NCBI GenBank assembly: GCA_030686995.1
Contig: CM060680.1
Span: 197,705,322-197,769,321, forward strand
Source: Artemisia argyi
Taxonomy: Eukaryota; Streptophyta; Magnoliopsida; Asterales; Asteraceae
DNA: 64,000 nt
Direction of reading: 5' to 3'
A model generated the notes under the pieces. The model was given only the letters and a program-made list of their open reading frames with translations. It did not search any database and was not told the DNA's origin. Made by a program: the position numbers and the translations under genes. How positions within the stretch are numbered: the stretch's first letter is position 1; the number at the start of each line of letters is the position of its first letter. Shown here piece by piece: positions 32,197 through 44,954 of the stretch.

Positions 32197-34673
32197 ATGC
32201 GCACTCGTTCTTCTAGGTCCACGAGCCCATTACGTGAGTTTGTAAGACTACCTAGAAGACCTCGTAGACGTTCAGCACCAACAGTCGGATCTGAGATCCG
32301 TACTGTTTCCACTCCAGCGGTCACCATGGCGGAAGACCGCCCCATGTGTGAGCTTCTCCAAGCACTCATCGAGGGTTATGGAGACGCCATTGTTGTTCCA
32401 GCCATCGTGGCTGATAGTTTTGAGCTCAAAATCGGGTTACTCAATCTTGTAACCTCAAGTCAATTCTACGGTTTTGAAAGGGACGATCCTCATGCTCACA
32501 TTCGATGGTTCAATAAAATCACGTCAACCATCAAATACAAAAATGTCCCTTGTGAAGCAATCAAACTTCTTCTCTTCCCATTCCCCCTCGAGGGACAAGC
32601 CCGGATTTGGCTTGAGAAACAACCTCCTCGATCTATTGAGACATGGGAAGATCTTGTCAAAAAATTTGTGAATAAATTCTTCCCACCTTCAAAGACCACG
32701 AGTCTTAAGAACGAAATCACCAAGTTCACTCAGAAATATGATGAATCATTTAGTGAAGCGTGGGATCGTTTCAAAGAATTACTTCGCAAGTGTCCACATC
32801 ATGGTTTCTCATAGTTGATGCAACTCGATACTTTCTACAATGGTGTGAGCCAAGCTGATCAGGATTCACTCAATGCCTCCGCGGGAGGTAATTTCTTGAG
32901 TAGAACCACCAAAGAAGCTTTACAAATCATAGAAAACAAGTCCAAGGTCTGCTCTACACGAAGCAAGCCGGTTGTTTCTGAAATCAATGCGGGTCCTTCT
33001 ACTTCATCTTCTGTAAGTCAATCTAGCACCGATGCTAAGATTTACAAGCTCACTGAAGCTATTCAAGCTTTGGTTCTAGCCCAACAAAAAAAAGTTTCCT
33101 TTCTACAACATCCTCCACCTGCTGAGGTTAAAAAAGTAGAAGTCTGTGTGACTTGTGGTGGGCCGCATGCCTGCTACAGTTGCACAGCTACTGATGGTTC
33201 CCCATATGAAGCTCATGCTTTAGCTGGGTCTTCAAATCAAGGAGGCAATCAATACCGCCCTCCTATGAACCCGAACTATCGTCCTAATCATTACCCTGGA
33301 CCACCTGGTTTTAATCAAAACCAAAATGTCCAAAACCATAACCAGAATCAAAATAGAATGAACCAAGGTTATCAAAACCAAGGTAATTTCAATCAGGGTC
33401 ACGGTTTTCAAAATCAGAACCAAGGTTTCCAAAATCAAGGCTTCAAAATCAAGGAAACTTTAATCGAAACCAAGGTCAGGGTAACCTCAACCAAGGGTAC
33501 TTTCATGAAAATAATAACCTGAATCAACGGAATTTCCAACACCAAACTCAAGGAAATTTCCAAAATCAAGGTTCCAACCAAAACAATCGTGCTCCAAATG
33601 TTCCTAACAATCAAGCCATTGTTCCAACTGGGCCTTCATTTGACGAGTTGTTAAAACAATTCATGAAGTCCCAAGAAGAATTGAACAAGTTGTTGGTCAG
33701 CCAGATTTCTGACATCAAAAAGTCTTTAAATGATCGACCCTCGGGCTCAGGTACTACTTTACCTAGCAACACGATCGCTAATCTGAGGGGCGATGCAAAA
33801 GCGATCACAACTCATAGTGGTGTTTCATATAAGGAACCCACGATTCCTACTACCTCTTCTTCCTCTCCTCCAAAGGTAGTGGAACGTGAACTTGAGGTGA
33901 CAAAGGACAAGGTGCAATCTACTGGTCCACGAAGAACCGCACATGTCCACCCTCAGGTTGTCCCAAAAACCATGCCGAAACCTGGAGTTGTCTTTGATCC
34001 ACCTGAGACTCCAGTTGAGAACCCTAAATCCAAAACTTCTATTCCTTACCCTTCACGCTTGAATGAACAAAAGCTCCGCGAAAAGGCTAGTCACCAAATG
34101 GATAAATTTTTCCAAATCTTTCAAGAATTGCACTTTGACATTAGCTTCGCGGATGCTATTATCTTGATGCCCAAATTCGCATCAACAATCAAGAATCTGT
34201 TAAGTAATAAGGGAAAACTCTTTGAGATGGCTAGAACTCCTCTAAATGAGAACCGCTCAGCGGTTCTCTTGAAAAAGCTTCCCGAGAAGCTTGGAGACCC
34301 CGGAAAATTCCTCATTCCATGTATTTTTCCGGGTATAGTAGAATGCTTTGCCTTGGCCGATCTTGGTGCTAGCATTAACCTTATGCCATATTCTGTGTGG
34401 AAGAAACTCTCTCTTCCTGAACTTACTCCCACGTGCATGACTTTAGAGCTTGCCGATCGTTCAATATCACGTCCTCTTGGCATTGCTGAGGACGTGTTCG
34501 TTAAAGTGGGAAAGTTCCATTTTCTGGCAGATTTTGTGATTGTTGACTTTGATGCCGATGCAAGGGTCCCTCTAATTCTTGGAAGGGGATTCCTTAGAAC
34601 TGGGCGTGCTCTCATCGATGTATTTGAGCAAGAGATCACATTGCGTGTTGGAACTGAAGTTGTCACCTTTAAC
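32197..34673 (+). pseudogene. Element D gag-protease, disrupted
   Basis: Would encode the Athila-type capsid protein and aspartic protease. ATG 32197 starts MRTRSSRSTSP. Capsid motifs include DDPHAHIRWFNKI, FPLEGQARIWL and WDRFKELLRKCPHHG. A TAG at 32812-32814 interrupts it, the same frame resuming at once (MQLDTFYNGV). CVTCGGPHACYSC (about 33145) is a Cys/His-rich motif, followed by an Asn/Gln-rich tail. A one-base deletion near 33440 shifts the frame. The rest is open to 34673, with the retropepsin signature DLGASINLMP near 34360 and ILGRGFL near 34578. The last 26 codons of the open frame past 34673 are read from inserted element F. The D frame resumes at 47916 in register. Confidence 0.9.
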
Positions 34674-35224
34674 TGTAACACCCCCAAAATATCGCAGCGG
34701 AACGATAGTGTCATTGGGATGCTACTTCAGGGCACAAAGTACAAGATATAGAAAACGACCTCTAAATGAGACGTTTTGAAAAGTTACCATTCGAATAGAC
34801 AAAAGTCATAGTTTACAAAACAAAGATCCCAAAGTAGAATAATACATAAGTTTTTAAAGTGTATCGAATGGTAAACGATAAAAGTGAAAGTCTCCAAAAG
34901 CATGCCCTAAGACTCTCAGCTCCACACACCTGCTATCGCCTTACTAACCTGAGATAAACATGCTTAAAAGTGTTAACACAAAGGTTGGTGAGTTCATAGA
35001 GTTTGTTTTAAAACAGTTAAGCAATTAGTCATGAGTCTACACTTCATCTCCGAAGACCTCACGTGTATGATGTATCATAGCTAATGGACATCCAACAACT
35101 TAATTTGGAGCCACTAAATAGTCTCAATGGTCATCCAACAACTTAATTTAGAGCCACTGGCAGTCTCAATGGTCACCCAACAACTTAATTTGGGGCCACT
35201 GGAAGTATCACAATTTAGTATAAC
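34674..35224 (-). repeat. Element F 3' LTR, distal part
   Basis: Colinear with 44955-45505. Read on the minus strand this is the end of the LTR (...GGGGGTGTTACA). I count about ten substitutions over 551 bp against the other LTR, mostly transitions. Interrupted at 35224 by G. Confidence 0.9.
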
Positions 35225-38200
35225 TGATTCCTCCCGAACCAACCAGGTTTTATCACACAAGCCAACCGCTTGTGAATGGTCAACCGTAACAAAGGCCCTG
35301 AACAGCCCGGGAGGAAAAGCAATGTTAATCCGTGGGAGTTAAGTACAGAAAAGTACGTGAGTACAGAAAAGTACATCCCCGGGTCATTATGTCCCAACGA
35401 GGTGTGAACGTGATATTACAATGACTTGTAATGTGTTGAAAGTAATATGTATATAGAAAAATGGGAATCTGAATGACTAACACTGGAATGTGAATAGTAC
35501 TAGCTCTGTCACAGCTACATCGTTTAAGAAACGTGCAATCAGAAACCCTAAAATGTGAAAGGATTCACAAACGTACGTTTAGGTTTCAATAAACGTAAAC
35601 GTACAAAACGGATAAAACAAAACTTTCCTAAAGAGGGAATTTGCATGCCTGAACGGCTTAAATGCAAATTAAAAGAAAATAAAATAAATAACTTATCATT
35701 TACAATGTTATTATTATAGTACGAAAACCTAGAAACCTAAAACGCGTACGTAAACGTTTAAATAAACGTCTACGTCCAAAATAAAAAGTGAATACCTTCA
35801 AATATAAGTCCCACAAATGTGAAAATTATATTTTTGGAATCCTAAAAGAATAAGAAAATTATTAGAAAATTAAAAATATTTATTATACACTTATATTAAT
35901 TATTATTAATTAAAACCTATTATTTACTATTTAATAATTAACTAAAAATAAGAAAATGAAAAATAAAGCCTAAATAAATAAAGTAAAAACTTAGAAAAGT
36001 CTAAAATAATATAAAAGAATTTTTCAAACAGAAAATATATTTATTATACAATTATTCTATTTATTACTAATTATTAACTATTAAAAAGTATTAAAAACTA
36101 ATATTGATTTATTATAAATAGTAAACAGTAAAATAAAAATCTGAAACTTTGTACATAATTCTAATATAAATCTAGGAACCTAGGAAAAATATAAAAACTA
36201 TAACTTATGTTCAAAAATAAGCCAATAAGCAAAAGCTTCTAAATAGAAGCTATCACTTCTTAGCAAAAAGGAGTTCTTTTTAGCTTTTCTAGTTTCTGGA
36301 CTTATTTACTACTAATATTATACATGTGTGATGAAAATGGAACTGTGCAAACTAAGAAATAAGCTGTACGTGGCCTTATTAGCTTAAACAGTTAAGCTTA
36401 TGCTTAACTGTTGGGACTTTAAGCTTGAATGAGCTTCTAATAAGCCACACAGCTGAAACAAAAGGAAGATAAAGGTTTATACATGTAATATTAACAGGTT
36501 TATAGAAAATGAAACTTAGAAAATTAGAAAATAAGCAGATTCCAAGACTTTGGCTTATTCAGTTAAGCATAAAAGCTTACAGTGAAACCAAAGCTTGGAA
36601 TAAGCTTGAAAAAAGGCTTAATAAAAGAAAATAAAGAAAAAGTAATATGTGTACAAGTCTATGAACAAGTATGCACAAAATTGGTGCACTAGATTAAGCA
36701 AATAAGCTCACATAAGCCAATAAGCATATCCAGCACACTCAGATCCAAACACCCCCTGCAGTCAAATGGAATGACAATTTAAGCTGATGTAATAAGCTCA
36801 AAAAGCCAAAGTGAGTATTGCAGTAGCAAGGCATGCTGGTTGGCTTTCCAAAAAGCCCAAGCTCACCTAGTGGGGTCCACTAGGGAGCTTGTGAGAGGCT
36901 TGTGAAAAACCTCCCAAGTCACTGAGTATAACTGGTGAACCAGTACATTCAGCAAAATGGGACAAACAAAAAGCAGTTTGCAGCCTTTATTAATAAGCTG
37001 CAAACTATAATTTAAGCATTAGATCCTTTTGTCTAGTGTATAAGCTCCACCTGGAACTAAGTTACACTAGCTGGATCTCGGGAATAAGCTCTTTGATTGC
37101 TTATGAAGTTGGGTGATGTGTGCTAAGTAAACTAAGAGACCAGCATACTTAAAATTGTGGACAAGTTAATAAGCTTATTGCAGCTTAATCAAATAAGCTA
37201 CAATATTGAAATTAAGCACTGAATCCTAAACTTTGGTTGGTTAGCTTCACATAAAGCCAAGAAACTAAATCTAGATCCAACTGAGAAGCTTTAGATGAGC
37301 TTGTGAACATGGCTTAAACTCACAGTGTATACTGGGAATTAAGGACATGCTGCAAACCAGAAGCTCAATTTAACTTATCAAAATAACCTCCTAAATGCTC
37401 AACAAACATGAAAACATTGAGTATGGTGGATCAACTTCACAGGAAGTCAATCCACACAAGCTCAAGCTTCATGAGGAGGCTTTTTAAGAGCTTATAGAAA
37501 CTCTCAACCTTCACTGTTTGCTCAGTGAAGGGAGTAGATGTAACAAAAAGTTTTGAGTTTGATTATTACTCTAAATAAGCATTAGAAAGGAAAATAAGCT
37601 AACACATAACAAACATGCCATAAGGGCTTCTAATAACAATAAGTATCATAGCCACAAGTCCAAAAGACAACAAGCTGTAGGCTTGTGAAATTGGGCTGTG
37701 GCCAGGATACAGGGCAAAAACACATAGAAATAAGCACAAAATTAAGCAATTAAACATGAAAAGTAAAATTTAACAAAAATATAACAAACAAGCAGAGAAA
37801 CAAAACTACAAAAACCTAAAAGGATTTAAGCTAAAACTAAAAGATAAAGCTACAGTAAAATAATGCTTTTATTCAAAAACCTGATTAACTGCAATTTTGA
37901 CTTTAACTAAGAACAATAAAGGTTGACCAAAATGAAATTGAAATCTAATCTATGGACTGATTATGTAATAATTAGCAACAAGGACAAGAAATAAACAAAG
38001 ATCAACAACATTTTAACACATATGCAGGATTCTAGGTGATGACAACCTCACAGTACTCATCTTAGATAATCAAAGTGTCAAATTGACTATCTACATGCTA
38101 TACCACTAAGTTGAAGTTATCACTGAGTCTATTAGGCCACATCAAGCACAAATCAAACAAGAACAATACCTAATGCAGACAATAAATCAGATAAACCATC

Positions 38201-40214
38201 AAAACCAAACAACCCTTAAATGGGGCAAAAATGAGCTTTTCAAAACAAAACATTGTATAAACCTATATTGTCAAATCTAGGGGTCACAAGATGTCAAATT
38301 GGACCTTTTTTAGTTTAAAACATGCAGTCAACAGTTTAAACCTATGATTCTCCAACATATGCATATTGACAGTTAATTTGAATTTCTCAGCAACATTTTA
38401 TTCCAAAACATAACACCCTAATATTAAGCTAGAAAACCATTAACAGACAATAAATAAGCAGGAAAACATAAGAATCATAACACATAAGTATTTAAACAGT
38501 AAATTGCAAAAATGTAAAATATGGCTTACAAGTGAGTCCATGCTGAAAACCAAGGAACCAAGGACCCAAAAACACTTCCTACAGCCTCCCAAGAGGCACT
38601 AACCCAAAGCATTCCAAAACTTCCCTTGCTCCTTGCAGGATTCACCAAGAACACATGTTTTTTAATTATTTTCTAATTTTCTCTATTTTTTAACATTTTT
38701 GAATTTAAAAGATCTATAGCTGTTAAATGAATCATACAAGATTGCATAGCTTGGCATAGCTACGTAGTGTTTGTTAGAACCAATAAACAACATGATCAAA
38801 CAGAAATTAAGGACTTGAAATTTAAATGACAATTTAAGATAAAACATGAAATTTAAAAGGTACTTGAATTTAAACTGAAAGATAAGATCCATAACATTAA
38901 TTGAAGGAAAATACAACATTTTAAACTAAGAAATACATTTAAATTAAAGGAAAACATTAAAAGTTATACTACGTGACCAAGGCCTAGTGCCAAAGTAATT
39001 AATCCTTCTCCCTCTTGCTCCTTTTATAGCATCTTGAAGTTCCCCACATGTCTCTGGTCAATTCCCACTTGTAATCTTGACCATTGATCAACTCTAACTC
39101 ATCCTAGCCTTTGAATACGTTTTGGCGCCAAAACTGTGACACGTGGCTAGGGGCAAATTCAGAGCAATTAATGCTTCTTGAAGTCTTGTGGAGGTGGAGG
39201 GTGGAGTGTAGAAGCAAAATGGGGTGGTGGAGGTGAGGTATTGTCAGGTTGCAGGTGTAGGGGTGTGGTGGATATGGTAGGGATTCCACATGGCCTCTCC
39301 TGAGGTAAAACCAAAGGTTGGGTTTTGTTTAGGAGGTGACAGAGAGGGGTGAGGTGGAAAAGGTGGTAGCAAGTGGTGAAGGGATGGTGGATGGTGTAGC
39401 AGAGGTGAGGTGGAAAGGGAGGTAGGGGGTGATGGTCAACGCAGGTATTTGACCCTGCATTTTTATTTTAAGGGTGAGTGGGCTGGGTGTGTGATTGGGC
39501 CCAGGGAAATGGAAAGGGATGGGCTTGGTTATGTTTATTTTGGATTAAGGGGTTATTAATAGATCCGTTTAGTTTGTATAGTGTATAAGGCCCAAGGACT
39601 TCTTTTGTAATTTCTGCATTCTTGGAGGACCAAACCTGCAATATTTTCAAAGTATTCAAAAGGACCAATTATGCCAAGTTAGATAAATCAAAGGACCTAT
39701 TTTACATTTATTACAATTTTAAACACCCCGGGGACCATTTATGTAATTTTCTAAAGTTTAGAGGTGAAATTGTAATTTTTCCAAAAGTTATCAGAAGGTT
39801 CCAAATTGTCATTTATGAATAGTTCAAGGGTAATATTTGTTAAATTTCACTTTTTGAATACCCAGGGACTAATTTTGCCAATTTTGATACTTGAGGGGTA
39901 AAAGTTGCCAATATGTGTAAACTTTAATCCAGGGATTTATAGTAAACATGTTTGATTTCCCAAGGACTTAAGTTGACTTTTCTTTCATTTTAAACCTTCA
40001 GGGACTAGTTTTGCCAATTTATGAAACTTGACGGACTGAAACTGCCAATTATGCAAACTTTGTACGTTTTTCATCTGTTTTTGATTATTTTGCATTTGAA
40101 ACATATAAAACACACTTCTAAGATATTTTAAGTATTATGATGCATATTTGAGTGTTTTTGAATATTTTGGCAGTTCAGATTGGTATAAAATGATGAGTAT
40201 TTAGAAACTCATCA
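35225..40214 (-). mobile_element. Element G: solo LTR of an element D relative
   Basis: 4990 bp flanked by ATAAC (35220-35224 and 40215-40219). Its minus strand starts TGATGAGTTTCTAAATACTCATC, like the D LTR, and shares the GGACTAGTTTTGCCAA-type words, the E2F palindrome (39119-39134), a TATA box (39021-39029) and a GCTTA-rich transcribed part, at clearly lower identity than the two D LTRs show to each other. No primer site, gag or pol is present, so this is a solo LTR left by LTR-LTR recombination. Confidence 0.85.
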
Positions 40215-40219
40215 ATAAC

Positions 40220-42613
40220 GCAGTTAATTATAACACAATCATGTATGTATGAAATCAAGTATAATGCAATCAAGTATAAGTGTTGTCAAAAACCAATGTA
40301 ATCAAGTATAGATGTTTTGAGTATATGTACAAGTAAACAAGTAGTTAAGCATGTATCTCCCCCAAGTAGTTTAAAACGAGTAGTAAAAGAGTAAAAGCGG
40401 GGCTATGACTCACCTCGAAGTGATAGTACAATGCAATGGAATGATAAGGACAACAAGGACTGAATCAACCGCAACCTATGATGAATGAATATGATCTAAT
40501 TTAGATCATGAAATGATGTAGAGAATATGCATGCACATGTTAACTATACCACTCATAACTTGAAAATATACTAGTTATAGGCTTATGAAAATACATTCCA
40601 TACTTGAGAAAAATAATAAGTCTTAACTAGACTTGTGTAAACTTGTCGTAATATATATGTATAGAAAGTTAGTGTTATATACTTCGTCTTGAAAACCTTG
40701 AAGTAACATCTAATGGTCGCAAAAATAAGCTCATAAGCATAAGTACTTCGTTAGTTATAAATTTCGGCAATTTAGTAGTATTTCCAGAAAATCTAGAATT
40801 TAGTACGTAGAAGTAGTATTATTATTATTTCTAGTAAAAGCTGCCAATTATAGTAAGTTTTTGCCGATATTGAAACGTGAATATCTTTGTCGTTATAAGT
40901 CCGTTTTATTTGTTCTTTATATCCATGGTTACGTCTTAGTATGTCGTAATATATTTTGGAAAGCTTGGCTCCTCCGGGTTACGTCTAAAGCCTCGTTTTG
41001 TCTGACGAAAAACATCCAACAGCATGTATTTTCAGAAAATATATTTTTCGTCAATAAACTTGCAAAAATCATAACTTCTTTGTTATAAACTCTTTTTAAT
41101 CCGTTCTTTCGCCTACGGCTTCGTTTTTGAAAGTATTTTCTAAAAATTTTGCCAAAGTTTACTTTATGTTTACTGATTTTCCTGGGTTTACAAAATTGGG
41201 ACAGTAGGTTTATATACTTGTTACAAATCCATTTTTCATGTTCAAAACTAGTTTCTAACATCACCAAATCTCTTGCAAACACCACAAAGCTATTCTAATC
41301 CTACCATGCACCTTCTTAGGGTGCCATGGGTTCCTAATCACTACTAATCATGTTAATTTAACAAGGGAACACTTAAATCAAATTTTAGGGTTTGTATGTT
41401 CAAAAAGTTAACAAAAATAATGTGGTATGGCTAGCTTGTGCATGAAATTAAGCATGAAAACCATATGATACAAGTATAAATTAGATGAAATCATGAAAAT
41501 AAATTTGATAACTTACTTTGAAATATTAGGTGATTAGATGATGAGAAACCTTGTGATTCTTGAGTTTATATCTCAAAACTCTTAATTAGAAGGATGAAAT
41601 GAACAACTTTTATGCTTTGATCTTCAAAAATTAATGGATTTTGGTCTTGGATTGAATATGGGTCGTGGATTTTGAGATGAGGAAGAAGAGAAATTTGTTT
41701 TGATTTTTGATCTAAGAATAATAGTATGAAAAGGTGTTTGTAGTTTAGATATTAGTTAGTTTAGGGCATACTTGTAATTAAGTCATCAAATGGAAGTAAC
41801 CATATGTTATGTATGTATTTAAGGTAGGAAAATGGTAGTTTGCTTGCTATTTAATTTGTATCATTAGTTATTAGTGCATATGTTATAAGTTTTGGGTACC
41901 GGGTTAACAAAAAAATAAATTGTGCCGAGTTGAAATAAATTTTGACGAAGTTAATCGGGACATAATAAAGTCATAAAAATGTTAAAAATATATTAGGTAC
42001 AAAATTTGAGCATTTGGATAATTATTATTTAGTTTTCACGAAAACCGTCGTAATTGTATTAAACTTACGTTATAAATTTAATAAAATCCCAAAATACGGG
42101 GTAAATGAATTTTATAATTTTTATGACGTTGTAAGGAGTTTAAAAATATATCGGAACCATCGTGGTGATTTTTAGATATGTTGGTTATATTTATTTATCG
42201 CGGGTTAACGTTTGATTAAAATAAATAAACGTAAAACGTTAAACGTACCAAAAATAATAATATGAATATTCTACGAGTGGTATAATATGCAAATGCTATT
42301 ATGATGATATGTAGACTATTTCTAGTCCGTATGAAGTGTCCTTAATGATAATGTATGAATTCACACCTGAACCAATACGGTTACGCAAATTTAAGTACAC
42401 GTAAACTAAATTTACGATGAAATGAGCAATGCACGTGAATAGTATTTTCTTTCCGGAAATGAATAGTACTTGGTGAATAGTAAAATTTTTGAATGCTTCT
42501 CAGAATATCAAATTGACCTCAAAAATGGTGAATAGTAAAACGATGAATAGTGTTTGGATGAATAGTGATTTTGAAAACTTCGAGAAATGACCAGAATTTT
42601 ACGAGTTGTGACA
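40220..42613 (-). repeat. Element F 3' LTR, proximal part
   Basis: Colinear with about 45506-47910. It contains six TGAATAGT words at about 42438-42570, close to the minus-strand start TGTCACAACTCGTAAAATTC. A 118-codon minus-strand frame (41285-40929) is also open in the other LTR (46571-46215), but nothing suggests a protein family. Confidence 0.9.
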
Positions 42614-42859
42614 GTCTCCCACCCTAAAAGGAACTTCGTCCCGAAGTTCAGCTCATTTGTTCCACATATGTGCCTAGTGGTCTGATTCGACAATGCAAAA
42701 GGTCTATTGAAAGATTGGCTCGATTTTTGGAATTGCTTACACTAATCAAATCAACTACTATCAATATAACTAAAGTTGATGATGTTAGGTCTCAGATTAG
42801 TCGATGTTGTGTATAAGTCCTATACTAAGACTTAAGTGTTACGAAAATAAGATAGTTGT
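42614..42859 (-). other. Element F deleted pol region and polypurine tract
   Basis: Only 246 bp separate the gag stop from the 3' LTR. The LTR-proximal end reads TTTTAGGGTGGGAGAC on the minus strand, next to the perfect inverted repeat GAACTTCG-GGA-CGAAGTTC. No protease, RT or integrase motif is left. Confidence 0.7.
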
Positions 42860-44242
42860 TCAAGAGAATGTACCCGTTATGCTATCGCGGACATGTTGGG
42901 TGATAGGATTTCCTAAGAAGTAAGCTCTGCCAAGTGCGGGTGGAATCTCATTGGCCTCATCTCGTGGCCCTTCAATTGCTGCTGCTAAGTTTGGACGGTT
43001 GCCTCCTTGGTTAAGATTCATTTTCAACCTAGGACAGTTGTTCCGAAAGTGATCCGGGCTGTTACACTCATAGCATGTCCTTTGGTTGTTCGTCATATTG
43101 CCCACATTTACTGGTTCTCTACACTGGTTTCTAAAATGACTAGACTGTCTGCAATTTGCACACATACGGCAGGGCGCGGTCTTTTGGTGATGAAAATTAC
43201 ATTTCGTACATTTAGGATGCAGGCCTAAATACTCTTTCTGACCAGAACTAGTCGCCGCAAAGGTCCTTGCCCTTTTGTTGTCAGCTATTGTGCCCATTTG
43301 CTTGTTCGACTCGCTTGTTCCCTTCCTTTTATCACTGTTCCTCAAGCTTCCATTTCTAACCATCTCATCTGTCAGAGTCCCTGCTCTCAATATTGCACTC
43401 TGAATTGTAGAAGGGTCAGTTGTTTTTACAGTCCCACAAATTTCTGGGACAAGGCCATATATGTACCTCTCGATCCTCTTGGACTCAGGGGTAACTAGAT
43501 GTGGAACTAGTCTGGCTAATTCATGGAATCGATCTGTGTAGGCTGCATGACCAGCCCCTATCATAGAGTGATGATAAATTTCATCCTCCAGCTTCTGCAT
43601 CTCGTTGTCCGGGCAGTATTCCTCCTTCAGTAATGCCTTAAAATCGTCCCATGTCATACCTACAGCTGCCTCTCTACCCTTAGCTTGAATCTGCGTATTC
43701 CACCATGTCAATGCCTTTCCTGACAGCAAGCATGCGGAATACTTCACCATTTGATGCGTTGCACAGTTACTAATGTCGATCACCGACTCCATCTTTTCAA
43801 CCCATCGAGTATACACCAACGCGCCTCCTACACCATTGAAATCAATTGGCTTGCATGACGTAAATTCCTTATACGTACATCCAGTCCTATTGTTGTTGTT
43901 GCCATTACCATTCTGGCCTATACCATTGGTGTTGTTAATTCCGCTTTCGTGGTTTGCCAAGTTATTCATATGATCGCCAACTTGAGTGACAATAGTGGGG
44001 AGAAAGTTTTGAAGTTGTCGAGCGATGATGGCTTCAAAATCAGTATTTCCACCGTCGTTGTTATCATTGTTTTCAACGCCGCGACCACTTCCTTTACCTC
44101 CACGTCCACCAGTTCTTCCACCATCGTTACTAGGGTTACTTGTGTCATGAGCAGCTCCTCTACCTCCACGTCCACCAGTCCTTCCACCCCTTGGTGTTGC
44201 GCCTCCTCGACCAGAGCTACGAGTCACTCTCCTTGGTGCCAT
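42860..44242 (-). CDS. Element F Gag
   Basis: 460-codon open frame starting [10 protein letters not shown]. Gag would assemble into particles and bind RNA. Residues 1-60 are Gly/Arg-rich (GRGG repeats). A retrotransposon Gag domain spans about 110-290 ([55 protein letters not shown]). Two CCHC knuckles (CX2CX4HX4C) lie near residues 363 ([14 protein letters not shown]) and 392 ([14 protein letters not shown]). In related elements the frame continues into a protease after a GTF motif; here it ends at SITGTFS, consistent with the deletion of pol. All Gag motifs are intact, so this copy may still encode a capsid protein. Confidence 0.88.
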   Translation of the reverse strand: MAPRRVTRSSGRGGATPRGGRTGGRGGRGAAHDTSNPSNDGGRTGGRGGKGSGRGVENNDNNDGGNTDFEAIIARQLQNFLPTIVTQVGDHMNNLANHESGINNTNGIGQNGNGNNNNRTGCTYKEFTSCKPIDFNGVGGALVYTRWVEKMESVIDISNCATHQMVKYSACLLSGKALTWWNTQIQAKGREAAVGMTWDDFKALLKEEYCPDNEMQKLEDEIYHHSMIGAGHAAYTDRFHELARLVPHLVTPESKRIERYIYGLVPEICGTVKTTDPSTIQSAILRAGTLTDEMVRNGSLRNSDKRKGTSESNKQMGTIADNKRARTFAATSSGQKEYLGLHPKCTKCNFHHQKTAPCRMCANCRQSSHFRNQCREPVNVGNMTNNQRTCYECNSPDHFRNNCPRLKMNLNQGGNRPNLAAAIEGPRDEANEIPPALGRAYFLGNPITQHVRDSITGTFS

Positions 44243-44954
44243 GATTTCCTGAGAGGAAGGACATTTAGTGAACGTCAGAGATGAGGGAAAATCGTTGATT
44301 ATCCAAAGTCAATACTTAACATCCTCATACATAATACCACGCCACAAGTTGTTTCCTAAGTTGTGCCAACACCGATCTACATAAGCATAGTCATATGTCC
44401 ACGTGGGTCGTGAAGCACTTATAATTATGTTGGCCACCACAATTATAAATGTTTCCTTTCACAGGTGTACATATCACCAGGCACACATATCTCAGTGGTA
44501 GACGTTGCTTAAATGGGAATCTAGGGAATGTCACGCTCGGTACGAAGGAACAAAGGATTCTCCCTTAAGTGCTAAAGTCACTGGGAAGTCTAATTTCTAA
44601 CGGTTTCTCAAGAGTATCCTCAAGAGAACCCCCATCCTCGGGCAAATCATCAAATCTCTACAGCTAAGTAATAACCTTTATTTAACTCAGTCTCATCAAA
44701 CAAGAACTGTCACAAGATTAAGTTAAATAATCAGTTATTACCGAGCTCCATATTTTTGATGACTTGTCTAGATTTTGGGACTTCCCCATCGGTACTACAA
44801 AATATCTAATAACGTAGGTCTAAAAAACAATTACCAGCAAGCGTATGTGTATGTAAAGTGCAAGGCGATAGGGAGGAGAGTCTAAATGTATGTAGTTATA
44901 GTCTAGGCTCTAAAAACAACCTAGTTCTCTATAACCAAGTCTCTGATACCAATC
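44243..44954 (-). other. Element F leader and primer binding site
   Basis: No gene. The primer site TGGTATCAGAG (minus strand, 44941-44951) lies 3 bases from the 5' LTR and matches the tRNA-Met type. Confidence 0.8.

Noticed and set aside
34121..34714. 197-codon antisense frame in D gag-protease
   Set aside because: Shadow of the sense protease frame.
40929..41285. 118-codon frame in both F LTRs
   Set aside because: Conserved only because the LTRs are copies; no known domain or start context. Kept as a note under the LTR.
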